Program-made: the position numbers and the translations under genes
In this document: in pieces, positions 13,129 to 28,300 of the stretch
How positions within the stretch are numbered: position 1 is the first letter of the stretch
How the letters are laid out: every line of letters starts with the position of its first letter
Notes under the pieces: generated by a model
Seen by the model: the letters and a program-made list of their open reading frames with translations, nothing else
What the model was told of the DNA's origin: nothing
Database searches by the model: none
Assembly (NCBI RefSeq): GCF_037975245.1
Contig: NC_092573.1
Coordinates: 21,917,265-21,981,264, forward strand
DNA length: 64,000 bases
From: Apostichopus japonicus
Lineage: Eukaryota; Echinodermata; Holothuroidea; Aspidochirotida; Stichopodidae
Direction: 5' to 3'

Positions 13129-16100
13129 ATATATATATACATATAAATATATACATACATCTCAGATTCTTCATGGATTGCTTGCTTTCAGACTGTGTAG
13201 GGGTTGATCAAGTGTTTTCTCCCCTCTAGTCACATTATTGGATTTTTATTTATCAAGGAGATTTAAAGTGTAATCCTCCAAAGTAGTCTTCATTCTGATG
13301 AAACTGAGTGTGTCTGCATAAAAACAAGGCTTGATACCGTCTCTCATGAATAAGTTAAGCTTATTTGACCTAGGAGGAGATGGATGGCCGCATCTAATGA
13401 GAGATGAAGGCAGATCTTGATGCCTTGAGCTTTTAGTATTGCAAATAAAAGTTCTTGAGCTGTTCCACTGATTATAAATCTGTATTTCTAGCTTTTACTG
13501 GACTTTGATTGTCGTGATATATATCGTTGATTAATATTGCCGATGCAGTGGCGAAGGGCAGATGTAACATGTAAACCACGTTTGAAGGTAACAGGCTTTT
13601 TAGGACATTCAAACTTCAAGGAATTAATTGTGTTGGAATTTCGAGATGTGCTACAAACGTACATATGCCTTCTATGGAACTGAAAATGTTAGGTTAAGCT
13701 TCTGTAATTGACTTACAAATAAAGATATAATGCTGATTTGTAATGAACATGATACAGAGGTCAAACAGATGTCACATTCATAAGGGTACATCCTGTCCAG
13801 AGTATGACAAATAGCTTTGATAGAACTTTATATCCCAAAAGGAAAAATGTGACTTGGAAAGTGTTTGGTCAATTTGGCATTGGTAAAAAAGTTTGAGTCT
13901 ATGTACTGACGAGGGTTAGGTTGATGTATTCTTGATTTTTTTTCGTGTTCTGCCTGGGCTTTTCTGTTTTATTTTCGTTTCCCCCTCTAGTCACATTATT
14001 GGATTTTATTTATCAAGTAGATAATACTTAATCCTGTAACCTACATGTACTCGCAGTGAGTTTGTCGGCATAAAAGACAAGGCCGATGCCATCTCGCAAA
14101 TAACTTAAGCTCGGCTGACCTTTTTTTCACCGAGGCGGTGGACGTATCTAATGAGAGATAAAGTCAGATCTCGTCGGCTTAAGCTTGAACATGTATACAT
14201 TCTTTGAGACTGTCACAATCAGCTGGTTTATCGTATCATTCTGATCTTAACTTCCAACTACTCTTTTAATGCCATAACATTCCATCTAATTCAGAATGAG
14301 AATTCTGAACAGATATGCTATGTACAACTGACCTTTCTTATCTAAATTAAGTCAAGTTTGACAATCGACACAAACGTCTTTGAAGGTTTTCGAGACGAAA
14401 CCTGCTCTTGCAAGAAGTAGAGTTTCTAGAGTTAAAATTCAGTCAAACTCTCCCATAGGAATTGGAAATCTGATGAAGGTGGATGAATTAAAAAAATATC
14501 TGGACTGAAAAACGACTTACTGATATGTAGAGTCTTGAAGGGTTTTCGACATGACATCCAAGTAAATTAAACATGTAAATTAAAAGTGTTTTATAAATAG
14601 ACGCCCACCCACCCTGTCATGAGAGGTTTTTCTTTTTCTTCTTCATTTACGTTTATTTTAAAATTCTTTTCTTTCCTAAAGGGAAATTCAATCGGTGTCC
14701 TTGACATTTTCGGATTTGAGGACTTTCATCTGAACAGCTTTGAGCAGTTCTGCATAAACTACGCCAACGAACACCTACAGTACTATTTTAATCAACACGT
14801 GTTCAAGTTAGAGCAGGTAAAGCCAAATTTATTTCCTTCAGAGCTAAGATTGTGATCAGAGAAAAAACATTGTAGGAAGAGCATATAAAAAAAAAAAACA
14901 ATTAAAAAAAAAAACGATTTAAAAAAAAAAAAAATTTAAAAAGAAGGAACAAGTAAAGTTCCTGCTACCCTGAATACTTTTGGTTCAAAATTTTCAAGTC
15001 AACTGTGTTAGTTTCACTTTCAGTGAATTTGTAGCATAATGACACTCACTGGGACCCTCGTTGGAGTGGTACAATAAAGGAACAGATAACCTGATTACCT
15101 GATGAGGTCAGGCTACTTCACATGGTAGTCAGTGATGATCAAGTGTAGTGTATTTTTGGTCAATATTGTAATGTACTTTGAAAGGAAACATGAAGAGTTA
15201 AGAAAATGTGAAAAAAAAATCCCTAGGCCTGATGTTGCTCTTAAATGCCTCGTTGTTCATTAAATTGCCTCAATGCTCATTTTGTAATGTTTATCCTTCT
15301 GTGCAGTGTTACAGCTGTGATGACAGGTCTGTCACCTGTAAAAAAAAACCACAAACAAGTTGAATTTTATGAGGTATAATAGTAGTCACAAACAAATTAA
15401 GCATGAAAGGAATAGCATGCAGCAACATAATCAACAGCGGGTCTGTTGTTAATGTTAACTAGGTTAAATGACATTAGTGAACTCATTTTCAATTATTCTT
15501 TGTTCAATTGCTCAAGGAGAATAAGCCAGATCCATCTCTAACAAATTCTACTTTGGCCCACACTACTCTCAAGTCCCAAGTGAGACATTGCACACGACCA
15601 TTTTCCCACATAAAGACTCCCTATTTAACATGATATTTGTGCGTTTGGGTTTTTTGCAGGAAGAGTACCAACGGGAGGACATAGCGTGGAAGCATATAGA
15701 ATTTATAGATAACACCAGTTGCCTGTTATTGATTGAGAAGAAACCAACTGGTTTGCTGCACATTCTCAATGATGATTGCAAGTGAGTATCACTGTTTCTC
15801 GTCATAGTATTTACTCTGTATAACGCCTTATTCGGGCCAGTGTCAGTAACAATACCAAAGGGGGGGGGGGTGGGGCAGAGGAAATGGGGCGGGAGGGGAG
15901 GGAGCTGTTTTTGATCCATTCTCCATCCTCCTGACTTTATGTATATTTTAGCCATAAGGTGTATATTAGCATGTTATGAGTATAAATTCTTTGCATTAAA
16001 TATAACATACTTATGCAAATTTGACAATAGCAATTAAACTACTATGGCAATGAACATATGCAATGGATGGGGTGGGGGAGTGCGGGACGATGCTGGTGGG

Positions 16101-19100
16101 GTGGGTCAGGGATTCGTGAGACGGTAGAATAGGAGCGTTCACATAGTTTGGTTTGTTCATATGTATGGGAACAAACTGACAAATTTTTCGAAACCAATAT
16201 TGAAACTTGACATGCTTTTGCACGATTATATTTTCCACAACTGTGAGCTCTGGCTGCAACAGTTTATGCATAGACCGTGTTTCTAATGTTCCTTTGACGT
16301 AATTGAGCTTCATAACCCACCTCTGTGTTGTACTTGAACTGAAGCCATCAGTAACATCTTCATCTATCGTGCAACTCAAGTGTTTACGTTGTCAGTTTTA
16401 ACTTTTGCTCGCATATAGTTTGATAAGAAATATCTGAAATATAGCAACCTTTAGTAAACAGTTAACAGCTGCTCAAACAGCAAAGCAGGTATGTTGACGA
16501 AGTGCGCATGGTCCCAAGCTTCTGTGCTCTCTGAGGTGTGATAGATTCATTCTCTAGAAGGTGCCTTTGGTGTCCTCCACACTGCACCTACCCCACCCCA
16601 CCCCACCCCACCTCACCCTTCCCTTCTCTCCATTCTCATATTCTTGGTGGCAGTCAAATTACATCAACAACAAACTTTGGCTTTGATACTGAAAAGAGGT
16701 CGTAAAGGAGAGTTATTTAATGTATTCATTTAATATATGCAAATTTGCAACTTGTAGTTGCTGTCAAATTGGCATCTAAAGGGTTGTTCTGTGCCCTGTT
16801 ACATTCCACACACCCCCAAAGACAGCAGAAGAATTTTCTATAGGTTGTTGCATTCAGTCCTGTCATGAGGTGAAGCTAAAATCTTTTTCAAAGTTAGTTT
16901 TACAGAGAAAAATGTATGGAGTGGAATACAATTAAGTGACTTCAAGTCACAAAGACGGGAGCAAAATTAAAATGTTAACCCAGATATTGAAGACCATCGC
17001 AAATTATGATTTCACTGTATGGTTTCGTCTTTCGTCTTCAGTTTCCCTGCCAAGGACGAGGAGGGCCAAAATTTACTGCGAAAATTTATCAAAGAACATG
17101 GGAAGAACAACTACTTCCATCAGGTCCATGCAACAGCTTTTATCATCCAGCATTATGCCGGCAAAGTCAAGTATCACATCAAGGTTTGTAAATTTACCAT
17201 TAAATTTGAAAACAAAACAGGTGTGTGTGCATGTGTGTGATGTGGGCTGTTCCAGCCCTAGCTGAATATGTCCTTAACTGTTTTCTGTTATCTCTTTCCA
17301 AACACCTTCCCACTTATGAAGTTCCTTTATTCTAAGGAAGTGCCATAGAAAGTAGTTTTGCTGGAATAAACAGTTCCATTACCGACTATTTTTTACTGTT
17401 GTTTTTTTTGTCTTGTTGGTCATTTGAATCAGATGAAAGAAATTTTGTAATTTAAAAAATATTAGAAGGTATTCTTTTGAAATTGGCATCAAATTGAATT
17501 GAGCTTTGAGGAAACCATGGTGCAAGTATGAATAGAAGAGATTTTTTGCAAACTTTAATCATGGTTAAAAACAGAAGTCATGTTCCCACACAGATGTTTG
17601 TACTGGTAAGAGGTGGGGTGGGCATTCACCAATCAGGTAAAATGTTTCAACCATGTCTAGTTTGTTCTGCAGAGATCGTTATGTAAGATACCGCAGCTCC
17701 AGAGGTTCAAAGTTGAATGGATATCATATTTACTCCTTTTTAAACCTCGGTGAGTGGATTTTTTTCTATTATTTTCATGTCCATCTCATGAATTCACAGG
17801 ACTTCAGAGGCAAAAACACAGACTTAATCAGACCGGACATCTTAAAGGTTCTCAAGAATAGCAACCTGTCGTTCGTGAGGGAGCTGGTCGGTGCCGATCC
17901 GTTGGCGGTGTTCAGGTGGGCTATCGTGAGGGCTTTCTTCAGGGCTAGGAGCGCCTTTGTGGCCGGTGGAGTTAGACTTAGAACACAAGGTAATACAGAC
18001 TGATTCGATTATCAATTTTTCTCAAATATTACAGTTTTCGTTATCAGTTTTCCATGACAGATCATTCTAGTACTTGGTCTTTTTTAGTAAGTATGTGTCA
18101 ATTATTTACTTCTACGAGTTTTCCATTTCTTTTCCAGTTCATTCATTCAAGAAAACCCTTATTATGATTCATCATTCATGGTGGTGCAAAGTTGACAGTA
18201 TCTTGCAATCTTGCTCGGGCCACCCCGCCCCACCACCCCATCACCCATTGTGGGGGTGTTGTAGTTAAGGAAACAAATGTAACCATCATAGGTGATGTCC
18301 TAAACTTGTATTCTTTCACAGGGAGAACCCCAGTGAAGAAACCACTGAGTGCTCTCAAATCTCATAATGATGAAAATATTCAGAAGTAAGTTTACACTTT
18401 TCTGTTTTTTTTTTACAGGATTTTTTTTTGTTGCAGTTAGCCATTTCACTTTGTTCTTTTCTTTGATTTGATTCTTATCATTTTTTCCCCCTTTTTTTCT
18501 GGTACATGCTGTTTTTTGATCTGTTGGCATATCCTATCTTGTTCTGACTTTACCCAATTCATGAAATTGTTAGGGATTTTCACAAGAAATAGCAGAATTG
18601 TTTTGGGGGGTGAAGTTTTCTTCATTTTATCTTTACCAAAATTGTTTTGTTTAACATTTGGCAAAAACACAGAAATATATTCTTGTAATGCTTACTCACT
18701 TGGCTGTTAATATATTTTCTGCTATAAATCAAAATGTGCAGGTAGGCTTTGTCAGTAAATTTGAAGGGAAAAATAAAAGATTTTTTTTCTTCTAGTTTTG
18801 TATTGTCTAACTTTACAAATTAGTCATGTATGGTTGCAAATTTAAAAAGGGTTTATGATTTTCGGTCGTTTCAGTGATAGAGTTCTGTAAAAAATCTTTT
18901 TTATAGCAATTGGTTAAAAGTCCTCTTTATAAAGTTACAAAGTGATAACCAAAAACAATGTTATAAATGTGTCTGGTAAAGGTTTATAACTTTGTTTTTC
19001 TCAACCATGTATGTTGATATGTATATATTATATATATGTATATATATATATATATATATTTATATCTATACATATATATATATATATAAATATAGATACA

Positions 19101-19216
19101 TATAAATATAGATACATAGATATTTATATATAAAGATATATACATATACAAACATATATATATATATGTTTGTATACAAACATATAAATATATATACAAA
19201 CATATATATATATATC

Positions 19217-19247
<31 letters not shown>

Positions 19248-19338
19248 ATATTTTTTTTATATATACATTTATATATATATATATATATATAGATATATAA
19301 AGATATATATAGTTATACATATATATATATTTTTTTAC

Positions 19339-19395
<57 letters not shown>

Positions 19396-22300
19396 CTTGT
19401 TTTTGTGTAAAGAGACTGTTTGTATTGACAGCTTGTATTGTTTATCAGCTATGACGACCATAATTATTTGATAAAGGTAGTAGATAGAATTAACTGCTTT
19501 TTATTTAGCACACCTAGCTCATTCTTATATGCTCAGCTATTTTGCTTGATAAATATCTGTGTTTTTTCCTTTGTCTCTAACATGCAGCTATAACTCACAT
19601 AGTTGTTGTACTATTCACCCAATTAGGAACACCGCACATTAATAAAAAATGATAATTTTAATTTTTTTCTTTAAATTTCTGTACGTACTAAACAATTGCA
19701 TCCATATTATATTACCCTATTTGACAACAGGGTAATATCTAGTAACAGGACACCCGAATAATACCAGAACAAGAGAAAATGTTTATTTGTAATCTGTTCA
19801 AAATTGGCCATTCTTTGAGACATTGAAACTCAGAGTTTAGTTTTCAAAAGTTTGAAGAAACAATATTAAACCAAAAACTGTTAGAGGAGAATGAAAATAT
19901 TAGTATTAATTCCGAATAAGGAAAAATTTTGTGTATAAAAACTGCCAAAGATATTTCCATTTGTGCACCCCAGTTTGTCCATTTCGTATTTTAAATAAAT
20001 GATACACCATGCATGTGATAATTGTTACAGTATTGCTGTGACCTGTACACACATCAACTTTTGACCCAACCCTTGATGAACAAGAAAAATAGTAAATACT
20101 CAGAAAGAATAATAAAAAAAAACCCTTTATGTTCATCCATAAGTTATAACATTTATGCGACATAAATATGCATATATTTGGCAGTGATTAAAAACACCAT
20201 TTTTTAGTTCCGATGAATGATAAGCAGTAAACTCAAAGACAGATGAAGTAAATGCGACAGCCATCGAGATGGTAGTCCTTAGCGAATATATAGCTGTAGG
20301 AGAGTCCTAAATTTATCAAACTAAACAAAGAGATGAAACAAAAAGGTAAACATGAATGAAAGACAGATGGTATAGATGTCAAAGGTCACAAAGGGTCGCT
20401 AGCTACTTTCACCACGTAAAAATAAAATAACCCAATTCTCATCCTCTCCATCACTCCCGGCAGTCTAATAGGAGCATTAAAATGCTACCGCATTGTGGAG
20501 CACATTAAGTAAGTTTTGGTTATGACGTGTAAGCCTGGAGTGAGGTGGATCTTGTCATGCTTTGGAATTGAAACAGACATATCTTTTTGGTCATTTTTGA
20601 CTAACAGAATTTAGTCGCATGCAAATTTATCCCCATTTATGACCTACCTGCATAATGTTTGCATATCTATATATATTGCCCTTGAATCAATTAATTGTGA
20701 TTTTGCGATTTGCATGTATGCTTTGTGTGGAAGCACTGCATTGTTATTGAAGATTGTTGTAGCGGCATTTCTCCCCCCCACTCCCCTCCCCCTCCCCCCC
20801 AAAAAAATAATAACAGGCCTTTCTCTCATCCTGTTGTATCTATCACTGTTTCATGCTGCAGATTTGGTGTCCATATTCATCAAAAGTCAATTTGTATGAA
20901 TGTTACTATTCTCTTGTTAGTTTCCAATTCTTCCCTTTTCAGCCATTTTTGGTGATGATTTTAAAGTCCTTGCCAGAAGCAAAGAAAAAGTCTTTGCGTT
21001 AGTGATGATGTGTGTGTGTTACACCCTTGCTTGTAAACACGATAACTAAAAAATCATAAGGTGGATGAACTCCGTATCTGGTACACAGATGCGCCATATT
21101 GAGTAGAAGCAACGAATTGCTTTCTGTGGATGTCAAATGTCATTTGAGGTCAAGAGTCCAAAATCCCTGTAAACATGTGAACTCACAAAGTTCTCAAGAA
21201 CTCACAAAGGTTGGACTAAATCCATTCCTCAGTTGCTCAATCAGTCAAGTGATACCATATACAAACTTATAAGGCAAGGAATCACAAAGCCTTCTGTACC
21301 AAAATCCCATAACAAAATAGGTCATTATCTTGATTATCTAAGTTTCATTTCAAATAATGAAGTAAATAATTGATACATAAAATTGTTCCAATTTTCTGTA
21401 AACTGTGGTCAATTCCACACCTTACAGTGTTAAGCCAACAAAATGTGGAAATTAAAAACATCTTCAACATCGGTCACCCAATCACCTTCATTTGGTAAAA
21501 TAAAAAAATCTAGGAGGGTGTCTTGGTGCGACAGTCTGTAATTTATGAAGCATAACCCAAAAGTGAGTCGCCAAAAATTTTGGTGGGGTCTCACATTTTA
21601 TCCCTGACATCTGGAAAATTTATCTCAAGGTCAATAACAACCTATGAAGTTCAAAAGATTTTATTAGAAAAAAAACCCCTAAAAAACAGATTTTAGACAG
21701 TTTTGTTTTGAATTTCAGCTAAGGATGCAAGTGCCATTTTTTTTTATACTAAATTTGCTTCTTCTCTCTTCCTTCTTTTATGAATTAATTATCTTTTATT
21801 AATTAATTACATATATTTTTTTGCTTAAGCAGCAAATTTCAATCGCTCCCTTTCCTCTTAAATAATAACCCACAATTCCCCATTTGGTTTAAGTTTTTCA
21901 TCTTCCCCAAACCCCTCGCCTGCTCCTCATGTTTAATAGCTGCCAGTGCATGTGTGTCTACACTGCCTGTGTTGTCCAGGTTTTGTCTGTCTGTGTGTGT
22001 GTGGCCATGCGTATGTGTGTGTGTGCGTGTGTGTTATAAACCATATCCATTAGCTCTTGCTGTCATTTTGCTATAACAGACATGTGTCAGATCTGCATGA
22101 ACCGCATGCTTATACCAGGAACAGGAGATCTTCCCGGTCGTCGAGGTCATCGAAGAAATTGGCTTTGCTCAGCCCCGGTGGGCTGTGTGACGAAACTTAT
22201 GCCAAAGCCCGCAAAGTCCTCAAGTATGTGCATCGAAAAGTTATATTTCTTTCCGTTTTTTTACTTTTTTTTCGCCCCGGCTCTTGGCAAGTTCTCTGCT

Positions 22301-25232
22301 GGTTCCAGGGGAACTCATGATAGAGGATCAGTTTTCAAAACCGAGTCGAAATTGGGAATTCATTGCACCCTTTCAAAGTTGCACCCTTTCAAAGATTATT
22401 AATTTTTTCTTCATTTTGGTTCATAGTTTTTCAGGGGTGGGGGGGGGGGATAGCTCAGTATATGAGAATATATGAGTTATTAAGGAATAGATATGTGGAT
22501 ATTATTGACAACTGTGAATAGCAAAGTTATGTTGCCTTAATTTTGTGCTAATGTTAGCAGTGTTTTGTCCCAAAATGTATGAAAAAATGTTGTGTCTACT
22601 CTTGGGAAAGAAATACCAGTGCATTCATTGTGTGATACAAAATGGAAACTGGGGTAGTGGACAGTGGGAGGATATTTGATAAGGTAGGAATGGGTTTTAA
22701 GTTTTGTCGGCAAAGAAGACCCGCTCTGCGATAGAGAAGGAAAAGGTTATAGTACAGGGTCAGTCTTAGTAAAGGTTTGTAGATTTTTGCCCACAAATTT
22801 GTCAGATATTTTCCAATTCAGTAAATTAGAGAACTGATTCTCATCAATCCTTGAGACAAGGTGGGTTTTTTACTTAATTTTACATTGCAATCTGCATGGT
22901 GCCTGGGATCATATTTTGCCTTTTATACATATGTACTTTGGTTGTGCTTTTTTATCTTAACTGGAATGCATAATTATTATTACCATCATTATCATTATTA
23001 TCATTTTATGTTTTGAGCATTTTTAATATAACTGTTGTAAAGTTTGAAACTAACCTTAGGTGTTAAAGTCATTGAACTTTTATATGTTTTTCATTGGCAT
23101 AGTAGATGGCCGTTTTAAAATTCATGCATGATGACCCATTGTTCATTTCAACAATAAATAAAATCATTTGGACTGAACTCATTAAATTGACAGTCCTGTT
23201 TTTATATCATGTTGACATTGCCAACATTCTCTTTAGTACTTTAATAATTTATATGTTAGTCATTGTAGATGGGAGCTCATGCATATTCATGACTTATATG
23301 CACCAATCACTTCTCTTTCTCTCTCTTGTTTCTTATCATTATGCTTGAACAAGAATGTTTTAGAAATTGTTTCATGAAATGTTTAGTTAAGATATGCTGG
23401 TATTGTGTGGGGGTATTGAAGCAGTGTGGTTTTAGGTTGCTCGAGTGGTATTTGACCAGTAGAATTTGTAAAGGTAAGTTGGTCATCTTTTGTTTTCGTT
23501 AGAAGGGGAACTCTAGCTGTTATGCTGTAGAAAAGACAAGGATATTGAGTTAATAAAAATTTGCCACTAAATAGTGTGTGGCTCAATGTTAATGACAAAA
23601 CTGGATCTGTCTTGTTGTGTCTTTATCTGTTTTATTTTTGTTCCTCGCTGTCATATGCCAGTTGTGATTTACTATGTTTCAACCTTCTTCAAATTTTTGC
23701 AGAAAGAACAGGTCATTCAGAGGTGCCCAGAGCCAACCTGCTAAGGTAACACCATTGTAAAATAAAGTTTTTAAGTTTAACTGCTGTATGATCAAAAGGA
23801 GCTTTACAGTCTATAAGCAATGTGAATGTGAACAGCAGTTGTAGTTTAGGGCCCTCATTATCACTATCACCCCCAAGGGTTGGTATCACAGTTATGAGAG
23901 GACAGTAATGTGTTTGAGGTACTAACACATAATATTCAATATTCTATTTGACTGAATGATAAAGATTACTCGGGGGGGGGGGGGAATTAAATACTTGGAT
24001 GGCTTTATTTTAAACGCCAGTGTTGTATAGAATACTGAGTCATGAAAATTGATTGTTTTGAAGCTTAAAACCTTTCAGATTAATTGATGATGCTGCCCTC
24101 TATAATAATCTTACTGTGAACTAAAAGTAGTGCTTACAAGAGCAAATTGATGGATAGGTATAAGGTATTGAAATTAATTAGAAACCATAACGCAGGAAGA
24201 CAAAAGAAAATCATGAATATTGGGCATTTCATATCAGGCATTGATGTGGCTTTTATGTTTGGTGCCCAAAATTCCTCTAAAACAAATTAGTGAGATTTTT
24301 TTTATCCTTGTTTCAAAATGGCTTATATTAGTTGGGCTAATATTAGTTTCGTGCGTCGATCATACAATGCGGACTAACGGGAGGAAGAACAAATTTCTCT
24401 TCCATATTTGTATTTGTTGAGTGACATATAGCAATAGCATAGAACTACTCTCTCAGTTTTGTAAAATGACCAGCTTTTTGACTTTCCATGTGTAAGGTTA
24501 CATACATACAAGGGGAAGAAAGCATGCTGCATCTTGCTAGTAGAGGAAACAGGATTTCTGTCTGGTGTGATATTAAGTGGACCGCACAACAAGAGTCGAG
24601 TTAACCTTTCTGTTTGATTTCTCTCATTCTAATTTAACAAAAATTAAAAGTCATCTTTTTGTGATTATGTGTGAAACAATTTTCCTGATATTTGGATGTC
24701 TTATTCCCTCCCGTTCAGACTCTAAGAGATCTCAACTCCATGAGACGTCTCCGAGGTGACAAGATGCCTGGCATGAGACGGCAATCACAGAAGAAAACGC
24801 AGACAGTCAGCATTCAGTTTCAGGTAATGTTGTCAGCATTGTGAAGAACCTTTACATACTTTGATGGAAGTTTGTCCTGAAGCGTATACTCCAATCCCAA
24901 ACTTAATTTTTTTTTTTTTTAAATGGCCTTTTGTGAATTATGTCAAGAAAACAGATAGCATTTAATTGCAGGTAATATTGTAAAACATCACAAAGATCAC
25001 AGCCTTGAAGAAGCTGACTAGCCAATCAGAAAGAAATAAGAATGCTTTGTTGATTTCATTTTCTCTACTTGATGTCACTTCTGGTTATAAAGATGCACCA
25101 GGTGGTTATGAAATATTCTGGAAATAAATTACAACGTTAGATTTCAACCGCTACGGTCGTCGATACCTATATACAAATCATCTGTTGTTTTGGTTTTTTA
25201 TACCTTGTTCATGCATAGTATTCAAATGCATA

Positions 25233-25267
<35 letters not shown>

Positions 25268-25275
25268 TATGTATA

Positions 25276-25317
<42 letters not shown>

Positions 25318-28300
25318 TATATATATACACACACATATACATATACACACATATACATATAAAAATACACACAAATACATACATAAATAGGCCACTAGTA
25401 TGACTGCAATTAATGGAATTTAACCTTACATATCTTAACATCAATATTTTGGTGTCATGTGAATTAGGCAAGCCCATGAATCTGGTTTATAGCTACAAAG
25501 GCAACCAGGCTCGAATTCTGAGTCACATGGTATGTTTTCTTTGACCTATCTTCTGTAAATGACTAATAGGCAGACTTGAGAAACTTGGAAGAGCTGCTGA
25601 TTTATCTGTTATCAGGCTCTTGTCTTGTTTTTCTGCTGAACTGGACTGATTTATTCCTTTTAGCAAATCAAAGACAGCGAGGCTTGGGTCTCATTCAGCT
25701 TAGTTCAAACCGCAGAGATCCATCACAGTGTATATTTTGCTGCCAAACAACTTACAGGTTTATCACCTCGTAATAACACATGAGTATTTCTGGTGGCTAG
25801 GAAAAAAGATGAATGTCAATGTCAGAAATGTGGATGAGATTAAATGGTTGTTTTTTTACTGATTGATACATGCTAAGATTATCCAAAAAAATTTGGGCTG
25901 CTGACTTGAAGCTTGTGTGGAATTTTGATTTCCTTCTTTTACATGTTTGTTTAAAGGAACAACTTCTTGTGATCCTTTTTACAAAAGTCAAGCAATTTGA
26001 GTTAATTCTAAGTTAGCCAATCTTTTTTTTTCTCTCATTCATTCTTTATTTTAAATTCAGAATCAGAAATCAGAATCATACAAGAAAAAGAACACACAAA
26101 CCAAGTGAAAGGTGGTTTTAATATCAAATGTTTATTACCTATGAAATAATGTCGAGCCTGTTTTGTCTCCTTTTTCTCCAGGGTTCATTAAACAAGCTAA
26201 TGGATACATTAAACCAAGCCAACCCGTTCTTTGTAAGGTGCATCAAATCCAACTCGGAGAAGGAACCGTGCAAGCTGGACGAGAAGCTGGTGATGAGGCA
26301 ACTCAAGTATACAGGAATGCTGGAGACGGTCAGGATACGACAGTCCGGCTATAACGTCCGGCTGACCTTCGAGGAATTCTGTCACCGGTACAAACTGCTT
26401 CTGTCCAACGGCCTGGCATCGTCGGTAGAAGACATCAAGGAGTTCTTGGTGGAGATGAAACTGGATCAAAAGCACTACCAGATCGGGATGACGAAGGTAG
26501 GATCGTCAGAGACAACACCTGTCAGAATGTCAAACCCCTGAACACTTATTTAACAAACCGACTATGTATGAAGAAGTTTATTTCTATCCCCACAAGTGAT
26601 TTTTTGCCTAGGGAAGGTGATCCGCTGGTGCACTACCATGTAGTATATTATAAAAACTCCCAGTGTACATACAAGTACACATATATATGTAATATGTATA
26701 AATTCTGAACAACCTAAACAGTCCAAAAATTATCAAACATTGTTTCAAAAGTTCAACAAAGTTCATTATGGCACCACTTTGCATCCAAGCACCCTCGATT
26801 GTGACAAAATTTCTCAAATAGGAGGGGTGACCACTTCCCTGGATGACGTAAGATCTTAGCTCACACCCCTCCCACTCCATGACAAGAATTGGTGGATGCA
26901 CACACCCCTTGGTGATCAGGTGTATTACTAGACCATCTCATAATGGAATAACAGAATGGATAGAATAGTCATATTTGATAGACTATAACAAATAAAACAC
27001 ATTTTTTTCTCAGAATATGAGAAGAAACAAAAATAAACCGAAAGATGAAGAGAAGATCTGCAAGGAAGCAGGAGACTACCTTGTAGTGGTCTTGGTGACA
27101 TAAACTGGTTCAACATGACTTTTGTATTTGTTTACAAACCGCAAAATGATTTCTCTTTGTTTTTTGCCTTGCCGTCTCTTTTTCTAGGTGTTCCTGAGGG
27201 AGAGTGAACGAATCAAGCTGCAGGATGCCCTCCATCTCAAAGTCCAGGAGAAGATTGTTTTACTGCAATGGTGGGTGAGAGGAGTGCTGCAAAGGAGGCG
27301 GTACCTCCAACAGCAAGCGACTATCATTGCAATACAGGTAGGTCACTCTTAAAGGAGAGGGAATGAGGGGATAATAGATGAAATTGGGGGGGGGGGAAAT
27401 AGAGATGAAGGGTAAGGGGTATTCCAGTACAAGACTTTTTAATGTGACACCAAATGAAAACTCATTGAAGGTAGTGGGAGAATAGGTATGTAGTGATAAA
27501 ATGGGATATAGTGGAAGTGTATATGTATTGGGCGAGTGGGAAGGTGGTGGGCGAGTGGGGAGGTGGTGGGAGAGTAGGTAGGTGGTGGGAGAGTAGGGAG
27601 ATAGTGATAAAATGGGATGTAGTGAAAGTGTATATGGAGTAGGAAGGTGGTGGGAGAGTGGGTAGGTTGTGGGAGAGCAGGGAGGTAGTGCTAACATGGG
27701 ATATAGTGGACGTGCATATGTAATGGGAGAGTCTAAGATACGTAAGATATATTACAGAGCAAGTAAGAGAGAAACTCATTAAATAACCTGCATTTCTAGG
27801 CGCTTGCAAGAGGCTATTTGGTCCGTAAAGAGATGCAGGCTCAGGAGGAGAGGTTGCTGGCAGCCATCTTCATCCAGAACTATTGGCGGACATATTGCTT
27901 CAGGAGAAGTTTCCTACAACTGCAGAAAGGAGTTTTGTACTTTCAATGTTTGATTAGAGGCAACCAAGCTAGGAGGCAGTGAGTTAACCTTTTACTACTT
28001 CCGGTTACACTTTAATATGGTGACCTGGTTCGCACGACAAGCAACAGCAAGTCTTTATGCTCCCACATATGTACTGAAGTAGATATTACTATATGTATAT
28101 TTGTGAAAAGTTTAAATTATTTGTTAGCGAAAATGTGGGGAAAATTTTTAAAAGTTGTGAAATCGCCGTGAGAGATTCAGTGCGAATTTGAGCAAAATGT
28201 GTTGATTTGTAAAGACATTTTGATGTAGAGAAATCATTATGTTAATTTCAAATTGAGATATGAATGTTAACAGAAATGATCAAGAATGAAAGTACTGGCT

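Larger units (their letters stand above)
12552..14681 (+). other. MYO9 intron, 2.1 kb, repeat-rich
   Basis: Holds a tRNA-like SINE head, an AT/GT microsatellite and two diverged copies of a roughly 210-bp unit, all listed separately. Confidence 0.6.
18386..22079 (+). other. MYO9 intron, 3.7 kb, within the loop 2 coding region
   Basis: Contains the largest AT microsatellite of the window (19016-19393), a C-rich run near 20770-20803, a dispersed-repeat candidate near 20966-21190, and (TG)n near 22013-22033. Confidence 0.6.

Noticed and set aside
12904-13229. ORFs rich in Tyr and Ile over AT repeats (also at 18984-19461 and 25178-25477)
   Set aside because: Translation of (AT)n microsatellites.
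15569-16379. Minus-strand ORFs of 128 and 122 residues
   Set aside because: The first is antisense to exon 5; the second is intronic, with repeat-like Pro/His/Ser content and no homology that I recognise.
27260-27809. Two minus-strand ORFs of 115 and 145 residues rich in Pro, Ser, Thr and Leu
   Set aside because: They are translations of the G-rich minisatellite and overlap a clear + strand exon; no domain.
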